Assembly: GCF_000004195.4 (NCBI RefSeq)
Contig: NC_030683.2
Location: 71,147,764-71,211,763 of the forward strand
Length of the DNA stretch: 64,000 nt
From: Xenopus tropicalis
Lineage: Eukaryota > Chordata > Amphibia > Anura > Pipidae
Direction: 5' to 3'
Under the pieces are notes generated by a model. The model searched no databases and had not been told where the DNA came from. It saw only the letters and a list, made by a program, of their open reading frames with translations. Shown one piece after another: positions 46,687-58,163 of the stretch. Both the position numbers and the translations under genes were made by a program. Every line of letters begins with the position of its first letter. The stretch's first letter is position 1.

Positions 46687-46998
46687 GGGGGAGATTTACA
46701 AAGACCTGAACGCTTGGAGCGTTCATGCGAACGCTCCGAGCGTATTCTCACCGATTTTTTCACGCTCGCACGAAAAAGTCGCGCGTCCGCGCCAAAAATT
46801 CGGTAAAGGCTCTGTCGCTGTTTGCAATGGTTCAGTATGAAAATTCCGTGACTTTCGGATTGCCAATATGATATTATCGTGACTAATACGTTTTTTTCGT
46901 AAGCATTTTCGTGATATTTGCGATCTTCAGAAATTTTTGTTTCCAATCAGAATTTTTCCCATTCGGGATTCGATCTCGTGTTTTGATAAATCTGCCCC
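46687..46998. mobile_element. PIF/Harbinger-like MITE
   Basis: Starts GGGGGAGATTTACAAAGAC, ends TTTTGATAAATCTGCCCC, with TAA on both sides (46684-46686 and 46999-47001). The right half is close to 31925-32286. Confidence 0.85.
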
Positions 46999-47094
46999 TA
47001 AGTTTATGTTTTCAAAAAATGGGACCTGTTTAGCCTTTAGGCTCTAAAGGGACAAATGCAGATAGCAAATCATTTCTTGTGTCACACTATGAAT

Positions 47095-47528
47095 GGGGCA
47101 TCTACTAATGTTCATTTTTTTTTCATGATTCAGATTTTTTTGCGCCAGAAAGAGTTGCGACTTTTCAGAGATTTATCATGCAACAAAAGTACAACAATTC
47201 TGAATCCGAAAATATTCTAAAACCTGTTAAAATCATGTAGAAGTCAATGGCAGATGTCCCTTTCCTGGAAGATCTTTCTTTGCTTTGATTTTTTAGAGGT
47301 TTTCAGATTTTTGACACTGGCTTTTGTGCGACAATATGAAAAAGTCACAGGTATTGTGCGACAAATCGAAGAAGTTGCAATTTTCGCAATGTTTCCAATT
47401 TTTTTCCGCACATGCTTTTTCAGTTCAGATTTTTTTTTAAAAAAGTGTTTGACATTCATGGAAATGAGTTTATTTCAAGTTTCAAAATATAAGTGAGGAA
47501 AAATTTGAGTTTTAGTAAATCTGTCTCC
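47095..47528. mobile_element. PIF/Harbinger-like MITE
   Basis: Starts GGGGCATCTACTAATG and ends tagtaaatctgtctcc. Shares 'caatggcagatgtccct' with 30000-30375. Old copy. Confidence 0.6.
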
Positions 47529-47529
47529 A

Positions 47530-49378
47530 AATATAGGCAAAGTACATGTCCAACACAAGCCCTATTTATTAGACTCATTTTAAAAAAACAGAAGGGTATT
47601 CTGCCCCTTTTAGTGGACTCTTCTTGTACATTACAGACAGACTTTTATGTAAGGGGAAGAACAATGATATCATCTCCTGTCCCCAGTGTGTATTTTACTT
47701 TCCACTCTGCTATTTTGCAGAATGCATGCTTATGAAGCAACACACACTGGGACTGCATTGTGACATGCTTACTGCATCTAAATTCCTGTTTTGCTGAGAT
47801 TCCCTTTTGCTTCAGGTTTTAATACCAGGCTAGATAAAAACACAATTCAGAAAAAAAAAATCAAGGGAACATGGAAGCTTGAAGCATTGCCCTGGAAATA
47901 AAATAACTGTACTCAAGTTATTGCAAACTTGTAATTTTCTTCATGAAGAAGCTACAGATAAAAGGCATTAAAAATTGAATGTGGAACCCGTGAGACATAT
48001 TACAGTATTTGTCTTTTTTTTTAATTCTTAAAAAACTTCCCTGGCAAAGTTTGAACAAGTCTAAGATACTGTTGCTAGATAATCACATAGATTTGAAGGG
48101 CTCAAGATATACAGTTTCAATGTAGGACAGACATTGACGAAAATGATGTCACAGTCTCAGGAACCCAGATATAGATACTGTATATATGGCATTGGGGTTG
48201 ATGCTATTACAAATAATATTAAAACCACTGAAAATGTTTCTCACAACGTAAGTTTCAGTTGTCTCATTTAGGGCCTAGAGGCACCTAAAAACACCATTTT
48301 CTCCTCTGTCTTGCTTAAACAAGATAACAATGAGGGCATTGAGCGGTAGCATTTCCTCCCCATGCATATCTTTATTCCTGATTTTGCCACCAATTTACCT
48401 TTGCTTATTATCTGGTACAGAGTGGAAACCATTATAAACATAGTGGTAAAGTGACCTAGAAAAGTTGCGTTATCACACTAAAGCACTGTGGATGTACAGA
48501 AACCAGAGAAAACTGCTGAATGTGTCTTATTGGACATGCCATTGTAAGACAGACAGTTTACAAGCAGAGACAATAATTTCCCTGTTAGCAAAACACAGGA
48601 TAAACGTAAATATTTGCATTAATGTGGGGGAAGTTATTCACACGCATGTTTCTAATTCTCCACAGAGGTTTCAGTGGCTGGCATAATGTCTTAATTGCTT
48701 ATTTTCATCGGCTCTTGCTTTTCTGTATTCATGGGGTTAGGCTCAATTTCATTATGTTGTAATTCACAAAACCCTATTATTTATACATGTCTTTTTTTTT
48801 TTTAACTAAAATACATAAAAAAATGCACTTTTTAATGATGCTTAACTGATCTCACGCAAATCTTTCATGTGTGGAAATCTGTTTAAAAAAACATAACTAA
48901 GAATAACAGGGGCAAGTAACCAAATTTGTTACATCTGCACGATAATTAGCTAGAGCTTCTTTATTTTAGTTACTTATCTATTATGATTGTCTTCATGAAG
49001 CCATTTTATTTCAGTGCCATAGTAATAATATGAGAATAAGTAGGGGAAAGTCTTTAAGAATTTCTGTTCGAAACACATTGGCAGGTATGCACAGACCCAA
49101 GGAAAACTATGAGGCAATATGTGAATTCTTTCTGTTTTGCATACTGGGGCTTTTGTTTTGCTCCCCTCGCTGTAACACCACTGTTCATGGTTTTGCCATA
49201 AATTCCTTGCGCTACATTAATAAGGCCCTAAAATAATATGCATATTATGAAAATTGCACATGATCTTATCCTAGCTGTGGTTTAAGATGTTTAAGAAAAC
49301 CATCAATCTTTAAGGTATTACACAAACATGGAGTTCCTTCTACTTATGTACTGTATTAATGATGAGGTTGGTGGAACC
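47530..49378. other. No gene seen
   Basis: Unique-looking AT-rich sequence without recognised features. Confidence 0.45.
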
Positions 49379-50029
49379 TTAAAGAAGAAAGAAAGGTAAA
49401 AACTAAGTAAGCTTTATCAGAAAGGTCTATGTAAATACAGCCAAAAGCACTCACAGAAACGCTGCACTGACTTCTCTGAAAAAAGATTTCTTGTGTCTGT
49501 AATTCCTGTGCCACAGACATGCAGCTTTCTGCTTTCCCCTCCCTCAAGAATGCTGAGAACTCACTCCCCCCCAAGGAATGTGGATCTGAGCCAATCAGCA
49601 GGAAGCTGACTCATAGGGGCCGATTAATTAAAACACAAGTTTGAATCCCGAATGGGAAAAATTGGATTGCATGCGATAATTTCTGAAGATCACAAATATC
49701 ACGAAAATGCTTACGACAAAATCGTAGTAGTCACGATAATATCGTATTGGTGATCCGAAAGTCACAAAATTTTCGTACCGAATGATTGTAAACAGCGGCA
49801 GAACCTTTCCGAATTTTTCACGCAAGCGTCCGAAAAAGTCGTGCGGACGCACAAAAAAGGCGCGCAAGCGCGAAAAAAACGGTCTGGGGTGCAGGCATTT
49901 TTCTTCCTGTTTTGCTTCTGATCATCTGAACGAGAGAAATATGGGGAAACTTAAGGGCACTACTGAGACAATTGAAGGTATGCCTGCAGCTTGAGATTAA
50001 CTCTTTACTAGTCTTTCCTTCTCCTTTAA
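49379..50029. mobile_element. T2/Kolobok-type MITE with nested element
   Basis: TTAA at both ends (49379-49382 and 50026-50029). Left part 'ttaaagaagaaagaaaggta' and right part 'gtctttccttctcctttaa' are inverted ends. I recognise the left block (aagctttatcagaaaggtct) and right block (aaacttaagggcactactga) as two halves of one frog T2 MITE, now separated by 49616-49880. Confidence 0.75.
49616..49880 (-). mobile_element. PIF/Harbinger-like MITE fragment, nested
   Basis: Starts GGGGCCGATTAATTAAAAC after ATA. Interior 'gatcacaaatatcacgaaaa' is the inverse of the block in 31925-32286 and 46687-46998. The far terminus is missing (cggtctggggtgcagg joins back to the T2 host), suggesting a deletion. 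Confidence 0.6.
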
Positions 50030-51490
50030 ATATGTTATAACCATAAATAACCGTACTAAAAATCAGCTCAGATTAGGCGTAAATCCAGTTGCCTGCCTTT
50101 TCACTGTATGTTGACTGCATTCCATAGTAGTAGCAATTGGGTGACCATGCTTAAAAAAAAAAGCTTTATATAAAGATACTATTGCAATAGATTATGATAC
50201 GTCTATTGTGGTATACAGTATTTCAATATCTTGGACCTATAGTATTAATAACATTTGAAACTGTTCCTATAAACAAGTATTATCTGTTATAACATTATAC
50301 TATACATTTCAGAGCCTGGTAATCACCTTACATGAATTCACTGCAATGAAGCTCAGCACATGCTCTAGCTGTTGCTTTTAGTCATTTCTGAAATGTAAGA
50401 AAGCAGTATGTACTGTGCTTTAATAACCCCCTCTAAACACATCAAATAAGAGCTCTTTAAAAAAGCAGGAGTGTAGCCATACAGCCATAGCTTCACAGGG
50501 GAAAACCGTGTTGTCATTGTGGAAAGCAGAGATAAATGTGTATAGAAATAGCCTAGTGTGTGATCAAAGTGGCACTGCTATACATAGGCATAAAATGACA
50601 GCTGCAATTTCCATCAGATCCAGCCAAGTCTTAAACCTTCTGCCCCTCTAGTAAAACCAAGCTACTCTGCATAACATTTCTAAGCATTTTCCATTAGCCA
50701 GGTGTTATGTCCAAGTCAGATTTATAATAGCATTCCCCATGGTTGAAGGTGGTATAGTACTTGCTAAATAAGAACACCACGGGGGGTTAGCACTCTTCAG
50801 TTCCATCTTTATCTTTAATATTTTGACTTTGTACGCATTCCCCCTTTTCTGTTTTTATAGCATTTAATTTATGTAAATAAGAAGGGATAAGAAAGCCAAT
50901 GGGCAAAAAAGAGTAAAATAAATATTATAAGAGGAACAAGATAGTTCCTATTCTATAGGAACTAGAATAAATCAGTTAAAATTAAAGCAGCTTATCTAAC
51001 AGGCAAGACTATTTGAACAGACTCCTAAATTATATTTATTATTTGTTTGCTTGGATGTAATTGTTTTAGTGTATGTCAGTCTACTATACTCACAATTTTT
51101 TTTTTGTAAAGGAGTACCTGTACCACAAGTATTATTTTTTAGCATTGAGGCCTCCAGTTCAAAATGACTACAAAGGCCAAAATCAAATACTGTAGCCACT
51201 GTGCCAGCATACGTCCACCATGTGTTTTTAAAATGTATCACCCATCGTGGTCACATTGAGTGAGCAAAATGTCCCTTTTCTTTTTTCTTTAAACTCTTTG
51301 CAGAATGTTAAATGCAGCCTCCAAATGTACACATTAACCTTCTCAGTCCCTTTATGCAAGTCTCCATAACATTATACTAGACCTGATTTTGTGCAACCAG
51401 GAGTTCCTTTTATTATTCACAATACTAACCTATAACCATACTTTCTTTCATGCTCTGTAATTTAATATCCTTCACTTACTCAGGAAGGCT
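50030..51490. other. No gene seen
   Basis: Unique-looking AT-rich sequence. Confidence 0.45.
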
Positions 51491-51495
51491 TTTTT

Positions 51496-51833
51496 TTTAT
51501 CAATTTTCAAATTTGTGAATTTTATATTTTTGTTCCCAATTCAAATAAATATTCAATATTCATTTTCAGTGGGTCTACAAATGCTCATAAAATTAGAAAA
51601 ACTCAAAAATCTGGAATTGTAACACTACATAAATTTTGCCTATTGACTTTTACATGAACCCACAAGATTTTAGATGCTTGAAGCTTTACATTCGAGGTTT
51701 TTGGAGTTTTTGCCCTTAATACATTTCAAACATTGGAATTTTTGGAAACCCTAATCTGAATTTAGTCATTTTTACACAAAAAAAATCACAGAAAATTTTG
51801 AATTTGAACATTGATAAATCACCTCCTACCCTG
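51496..51833. mobile_element. Possible old GGGG-type palindromic MITE
   Basis: Starts near 'tttatcaattttcaaatttg' and ends near 'gaacattgataaatcacctc'; these are rough inverted copies, and internal gaatttt/aaaattc modules resemble the other members. Strongly decayed. Confidence 0.3.
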
Positions 51834-51891
51834 TCAGCTTTCTCTCTAGTAAGAAGAGGATTTGGCAGGTTTTGGTTAACCAAGATACATA

Positions 51892-52572
51892 GGGGCCGAT
51901 TCACTAAACTGCGATAACGCTTATCACATGTTTTCTTGCGTTAAAAAGCACGCGATAAGTAAGCACCGATTCATCAAAGTAATTTTGCATGCGTTAAAAA
52001 TAAAAAAAACACACTATCGCATGCATTATTTACCTTGCATTGCGTTAATTCTCACATAAATATAATACTACCACATAATTCAGAAACACATATGAAGTGT
52101 TAAATGTGCTAAATATCGCATTAGTCTGTGCGAAAATTAACACCTACTTGGGGAAGGGGGTACTTAAAGAAAATTGTGGTTTGTGAGCTTTTGGCAACAC
52201 AATATGGACTTTACAGTGGGATTTTTTCAGGTATGTGTTGGCCCTAGAGTGATGCATCCTCCAGTTATCAGGGAAATGGTATTTTTCAGAAAAGTAGTTT
52301 TCCGAAAGTAATGGTTACGTGTGTTAAATCGTACGCTAATATAGCACGCAATGAAATATCGCGTGCACAGCAGGAAATAACGCATGCGGTGGAAAATAAC
52401 ACAAGAAAAACGCTCATCGCGAGTTAAATAACGCAAAGAACATTGCAGCTAAATTATGACACGTGTCCTTTTCGTGAATCGTGTGATAAGTCGCAAAAAA
52501 TAAGAAGCGATAACATTTTTAACACATGCTATAAATAGTGCTCGTTTTAACACACTTTAGTGAATCAACCCC
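51892..52572. mobile_element. GATTCACTAAA-family MITE, full length
   Basis: Ends GGGGCCGATTCACTAAACTG and CACTTTAGTGAATCAACCCC, flanked by ATA on both sides (51889-51891 and 52573-52575). 681 bases, best copy of the family in the window. GGGG/CCCC ends and a 3-bp duplication again suggest PIF/Harbinger-type mobility. Confidence 0.85.
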
Positions 52573-52575
52573 ATA

Positions 52576-53118
52576 ACCCTTTATTGTTTCATCCGTTATT
52601 GTGATCTCTTGAATATAAGTTTTGCCTATATTTGGTGCCACAAAAAAAATATATCTATATCTACAATATGAATAAGCGTTGCTATTCACATCCTCAGGAA
52701 AGACTGATGAAAGAGTGATGATATGTAATTACATTTTCTAAGTGCCATGGTGTGTTTATCGAAATTTTAATGCAAGTATAATAACAGGCATTTTTTGTGC
52801 AGGTGTGGGTGGAGGGAGAGGGGGGACAGCTCCAAAACTATCAATCAAGTTTCTAAGAGAATTGGCTTGTGTTTTAACTGACAAGTTTGTCCCTACAGCA
52901 CCCATTACAATCTCATTGTAATATGCCTACAGGAATCACACAATTCTTTAAGTCTCTTCTCAGATTTGAAAGAATGGGACTATTTATACTTCATTATTTT
53001 GAAAATAATACAAATTAAAGCAATCAAACTGCAAATTTTTACACCTTCCTTAGGGGGTCAGTAATAAAAGCATTGGTCCTGCCTTTGCTAACTTGTAAAT
53101 GGTACTGGATTTATCCCC
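52576..53118. other. No gene seen
   Basis: Unique-looking sequence with a G-rich patch near 52808-52826. Confidence 0.45.
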
Positions 53119-53121
53119 TAA

Positions 53122-53403
53122 GGGCTCTGGCACACGGGGGAGATTAGTCGCCCGCGACAAAACTCCCTGTTCGCGGGCGACTAATCTCCCCGAGTTGCCT
53201 ACCCCTGCCCTACCCCTGCCATCCCACCGGCGAACATGTAAGTCGCCGGTGGGATGGCAGACGCGGCGGCGGGGTGTGCCATCCCGCCGGCGACTTACAT
53301 GTTCGCCAGCGGGATGGCGGGTCATGGCAACTCGGGGAGATTAGTCGCCCACGAACAGGGAGTTTTGTCGCGGGCGACTAATCTCCCCCGTGTGCCAGAG
53401 CCC
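53122..53403. mobile_element. GC-rich perfect-palindrome MITE, TAA duplication
   Basis: Ends GGGCTCTGGCACACGGGGGA and CCCCCGTGTGCCAGAGCCC, with TAA outside both (53119-53121 and 53404-53406). Two layers of inverted repeats are seen: the outer gattagtcgcccgcgacaaa pairs across the element, and each arm also holds its own gggcgactaatctcccc copy. The central ccgccggcgacttacatgtt pairs with aacatgtaagtcgccgg. PIF/Harbinger-like by duplication. Confidence 0.85.
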
Positions 53404-53406
53404 TAA

Positions 53407-54225
53407 TACCCTTCATCCACTCTATACTCTTTGTGAAATACTGTTGTGTTTAAATATGGACAATAGCAACTAAATACCCAGATACACAAACTGACACCAA
53501 TTGTTCAAAATAATTTATCTGCATACACAGTTCTACATAATAACCCACTATTTAGTTTAATGTCAGTAAAGCATTTTTCCTCAGCATTGTAAAATAGCTG
53601 ACTGATTAATAATAGAAAGAACTGATCTAGCAGTACAATAATATATAAATAATACATAAGCAGTACTAACAATGAGGCATGCTGAGATCAATTTACACAG
53701 CATAAACATGCAATATATTTTTAATTGAAATTATGACAAGATCTACTCAATGCTTATTCCACAATAACAACATAACACCTTACAGTGGAGTTTGAATACA
53801 CAGGCATTACTGTAATCAAATCAACCCACCGTATTGGTGGGATTTCTTTCTTTATATTCTGGGCATAGTGTTTGAGTATTACAAAAGCAGTGGGGAAGGC
53901 ACATACACAAACTACAAGGGCCTAGAGATATCAGAGACCCTTTGCAATAAAAAAGGACAACACGGACATCTTAAAATGCATTGTATTTTTAATTGCCAAA
54001 AATTAAGCACCGGACTTGCTTATTGGAATTATGGGGAAATATGGATAGTGAATGTGAATGATGTGAATAAAGCCAATAGAAGGTCAGACCAATAGCTTTA
54101 TTCAGCTTGTCTTAACTAGCATCTTAACTCAACTGTGGTATACCTAGTAACTTTTGATGATCAAATCATAATTCTTGGGACAAAAAAATTAAATATATCT
54201 ATAGTCAGTTTTAATTACACCAGAG
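53407..54225. other. No gene seen
   Basis: Unique-looking AT-rich sequence. A 75-codon frame (53868-54095) has no recognised domain. Confidence 0.45.
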
Positions 54226-54227
54226 TA

Positions 54228-54554
54228 CAGAAATGGGATCCCTTATCCGGAAACCAGTTATCCAGAAAGTTCCGAATTACGGAAAGGCCATCTCCCATAG
54301 ACTCCATTATAAGCAAATAATTCCAATTTTTAAAAATGATTTCCTTTTTCTCTGTAATTATAAAACCGTACCTTGTACTTGATCCCAAGTAAGATATAAT
54401 CAATCCTTATTGGAGCCAAAACAAGCCTATTGGGTTTATTCAATATTTAAATGATTTTTAGCAGACTTAAGTTATGGAGATCCAAATTACGGAAAGATCC
54501 CTTATCCGGAAAACCCCAGGTCCCAAGCATTATGGATAACAGGTCCCATACCTG
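54228..54554. mobile_element. TA-flanked MITE (CAGGTATGGGA family), full length
   Basis: Starts cagaaatgggatcccttatc and ends aggtcccatacctg with TA outside both ends (54226-54227 and 54555-54556). 327 bases; a good uninterrupted reference for the copy at 370-1263. Confidence 0.9.
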
Positions 54555-54642
54555 TACAGGTATGGTGTATTGGGTATGAGAGTATAAATTGTAAATGGCA
54601 AAAGGTCTGTGCAAATAAGAACAAAAATTAGACAGCTATACT

Positions 54643-54777
54643 CAGGGGCGCTGCTGCCATGAGGCAAGTTGAGGGGCAAGTTACCAGGGTGGAAAAAATA
54701 TAACTTTAAGAGCAGAATTTTTGTTTTTTAATGTGGTATTAGAGCTAGTGGTGGCATTAGAGCTAGAAACGCCCCTG
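54643..54777. mobile_element. Short hAT MITE with perfect 8-bp duplication
   Basis: Ends caggggcgctgct and tagaaacgcccctg are imperfect inverted repeats. GCTATACT flanks both sides exactly (54635-54642 and 54778-54785). 135 bases. Confidence 0.9.
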
Positions 54778-54828
54778 GCTATACTGGAATATTAAAATAT
54801 CATTGCATTGCATACACATTCCCTTATA

Positions 54829-54871
54829 CAGGTATGGGATCCCTTATCCAGAAAGCTCCAAATTACAGGAA
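54829..54871 (+). mobile_element. Left-end fragment of TA-flanked MITE
   Basis: TA then caggtatgggatcccttatc and 'cagaaagctccaaattacag'; breaks off into a duplicated block at 54872. Confidence 0.75.
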
Positions 54872-54919
54872 GGGCTAGAAACGCCACTGATTATACTGGG
54901 GTATTAAAATATCATTATA

Positions 54920-55204
54920 CAGGTACGGAATCCTTTATCTAGAAAGTTCCAAATAACGGAAAGGCCATCTCCCATAGACTCCATTTTTATCATTTTAATC
55001 ATCTAATTCATAAAAATTCATAATAAATAATTCAACATTTTAAAACATATTTCCTTTTTCTCTGAAAACAATATTTTGTACTTGATTCCAATTAAGATAT
55101 AAATGAATCCTGTTGTTTTTTTTAATGTTTAAATTATTTTTTAGTGGTCTTAAAATATGGAGATCTGAATTGCAGTAACAGTTGTATAACAGGTCCCATA
55201 CCTG
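54920..55204. mobile_element. TA-flanked MITE (CAGGTATGGGA family)
   Basis: Starts caggtacggaatcctttatc, ends aggtcccatacctg, TA outside both (54918-54919 and 55205-55206). 285 bases with some internal loss. Confidence 0.85.
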
Positions 55205-55206
55205 TA

Positions 55207-55787
55207 TCTCTGTATTACAATTCCTTATTTGTCACATTCTGTATGTTATCATGTTATTGATCTGATGAATCAAGGAAGCATGTGCTACTGCCAACTGGTC
55301 TGCCATCAATTTCATCTCACGTGGGAAAAAACTTCACTGGCATTTTCATAAAAGGCAGTTTATTTAATCATATTTTTATGTAAATTCATTATTTGTACAC
55401 AATTTAGGGTGGTACCAAAATGCTTCAGTTGTTATGTTGTGATTGTTAATTAAAGAAACTCACTTACAGTGATGTCACGGCCCCGCCCTGCGACGCCACA
55501 GGCCTGCCTCCTCCCCGCCCCCCATGATGTCATCTCCAGCCCCTGACCGGCTTTCTTAGCCGGCAGAGGTGGCAACCTTACTTAAAGTATATGGTCATAT
55601 CTGTCATTGCACAACCACATTATATATTATTTACAGTGTCCTTTGCACTGTGTAGTAGAATAGATTACAATTTTTTTTTTTTTTACAAGGAACAGCACAC
55701 GGAAGCATGCTTTTGCAGTAACTTTTAGGTGTTTGTTAAATTATCCCAATGAGCTGTTCATATATGTCATTTCATGTGTTTGGGTGA
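55207..55787. other. No gene seen; GC-rich patch
   Basis: A GC-rich patch at about 55475-55570 (cggccccgccctgcgacgcc ...) contrasts with AT-rich flanks and looks like a repeat fragment I cannot name. Confidence 0.4.
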
Positions 55788-55789
55788 AT

Positions 55790-55820
<31 letters not shown>

Positions 55821-55850
55821 CACACACATATATATATATATATATATATT
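55788..55850. repeat. (TA)n microsatellite with CA block
   Basis: TA run with an internal cacacaca. Confidence 0.9.
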
Positions 55851-55888
55851 TCTTTTGTATCAAGTCCCTATGTGTGCGGCACTCTTTC

Positions 55889-55890
<2 letters not shown>

Positions 55891-55923
<33 letters not shown>
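55891..55923. repeat. (TA)n microsatellite
   Basis: About 16 TA units. The 40 bases between this and the previous tract include gtgcggcactctttc, echoing flanks of the TA-bordered hairpins elsewhere. Confidence 0.9.
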
Positions 55924-55924
<1 letters not shown>

Positions 55925-56223
55925 TGTATGTCTGAGCTTGTGTAATTGATTTTTTTTGTTCCTGAGCTGCATATATTAAACAATAGTCCATGTGTTGCCA
56001 TATAGTAATACTTTTCTGAATACGTTTCTGAATAACTTATACTATATTAGCTCTAATGAGCATTTCAAGGTTTTAATGGACTTTATGGAACCTTTTCAAA
56101 GAACTTGCTGCATAATACAAGACCCAAGCTTTAACAGGGTTCAATGGTTTGGAAAAGGTAATCAACAGCAAATAATAGCATTAGGTACCAAGTCAAGAGA
56201 ACATCATGGAAACTAAATTGATG

Positions 56224-56236
56224 GTTACCTAGCAAC
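56224..56236 (+). promoter_or_regulatory. RFX X-box-like motif
   Basis: GTTACCTAGCAAC fits the RFX consensus GTNRCC-N(0-3)-RGYAAC with a 1-base spacer. Motif only. Confidence 0.3.
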
Positions 56237-58152
56237 ACCAGTTACAATGACCTGACATGCCAGTGATAAAATCTGTCTGAAGTTTGGAACAAGCTGCCCA
56301 TCTCCGAAACTGAAACTGTCTCTTGTCAAATTAACACACTTTTGAAAAAGAAAAAATGTGTATTAACCTTGTTGTCCAGGCTGCATACTGTAGATAATTA
56401 GCCATGCAACAATGTAAGTCTCAGCATCGGCTTACCTTAATTCCCATTGTTCCACAAATGCTGTCATATTAATTGAATTAGATACATCAATTTTATAGCA
56501 AAAAATAAGGACTGTTTGATTCATTCTGCATAAATACATGAAATACATAAATTGTAAAATTGACAAACTGTAAAAAAAACATCCTAACCATTTATTAAAT
56601 ATATGTTTTAATACTTCAGTGTAGACTTTTAACTTTAAACTTCATTAATCACAATGTCATGTCTGGCTCACTAATTATATTTCTAAATTTTAGTTTTCAT
56701 CTGGCAGGTCAGTTTGATTAAAATTATTTTGTTTCCCAACCCACATATAATGATGTATCTTGGTTACAAAAATAAGAAATATAGTTATTTTTGGAATGTG
56801 TTATGCTCCTTCTAGCTTTGAGGCAGAAGCTTTTTCTATAGACCTTATACCCATTAATACTTGTATGAATAGCATTTTAAACTGTACAAATAATATAGTA
56901 ATTACAAACAGTACAACTGCTAGCATCATTCTCTTTAACGATATATCCTACACTCTTCTGAAAGAATTCTGCAACTATCTGTGTGTACATGCCCCATGAC
57001 AGGTTTGGGTAATCAACTTTACATGCAAAACCAATGCATTTAAGCGGAGAACAAAACCGGCTGATTGGAGTCTGCCATTGATCATCATAATAACTTGCCC
57101 TCCTTTTTTACCACATGATCTGATGAATCTAGGAAAGCTGTTCAATTTGGCCATCAACATGGTTGCCAAAATACTGTGGCATTTGACATCATCCCACATT
57201 GTTGATAATACTTTCACTCTGCATGTGTGAGTGGGATTCCTTAACTCTTATGAATATGTTGTATTTTTTACACTTTTGTTTGTCACCTACATTGTATTGC
57301 CTTTTTTATCTAGATGATAACAATACCATATATGGATAAATAATCCATATAGTGAACTCTTTATTTATAGAATTCTCTAATTTATTGAGGGTAAAAATAA
57401 CAATGACGTAAAAAATATGAAGTTTTAATCCATCTAAACTTTACCAATGTGCACCATTTATTTTGTCCCCGTACTACAGAGGTTCAAATGTCAAGACTGG
57501 TGAGAGGATAACATAAAGAAAGACTATAAAATAAATTAATTTTGCCTCGATACTAGCACTTTGATGAGACTGATTAAACATATCAGAATGGTTGCAAGAT
57601 CAAAGAAGATTTAAAGAAAACATCCTCAAAAGAGGGGAAGGAAAGGGAATAACAAAACAAGTGTGGAAAAACTGAATCATGTTTTTAACCTATTTTCATG
57701 AGTAAATCCATGTATTTCATCAGATAAACCTTTCATAGAAAGGAAGCTAGTCTATGATTTGAATCCTTAACTTGACATTCATCATCTCCCCCTTACACAG
57801 TATGGCTGATTTAGTGAATGATGTTTCTCGTATTGTTCCTAATTGTCTTTTGATTTTTTTCTGTTACTTGTTCACCACTTTGAGATTTGTGCTTTGGGAG
57901 ACTCTGCTTTCTCTCCTTTGCTATCTGTCAAGCCCAAGTTTTGTGCCTCCTCTATGGATAATCAAATATGGATGATGGAAAGTCACAACTATGGCATATG
58001 TGTGCTTCTATTCTAATAATCCTAATTTTGGGTTTCTCTTTATAAAGTAGCTCTCAGTATAGAACACAGAGAATAAAGGGTTCATTTACATTGAAAACTG
58101 TCTGCAAGTGCAGTGTGAAAAGCACACTTTCAAGCAAAAATGGTCATGCTTT

Positions 58153-58163
58153 TACCCCCCCCC
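58153..58163. repeat. Poly-C run
   Basis: Run of about ten C residues, unusual in this AT-rich region. Confidence 0.8.

Noticed and set aside
53050..53344. Arg/Pro-rich frames on both strands
   Set aside because: Produced by the GC-rich palindromic MITE.
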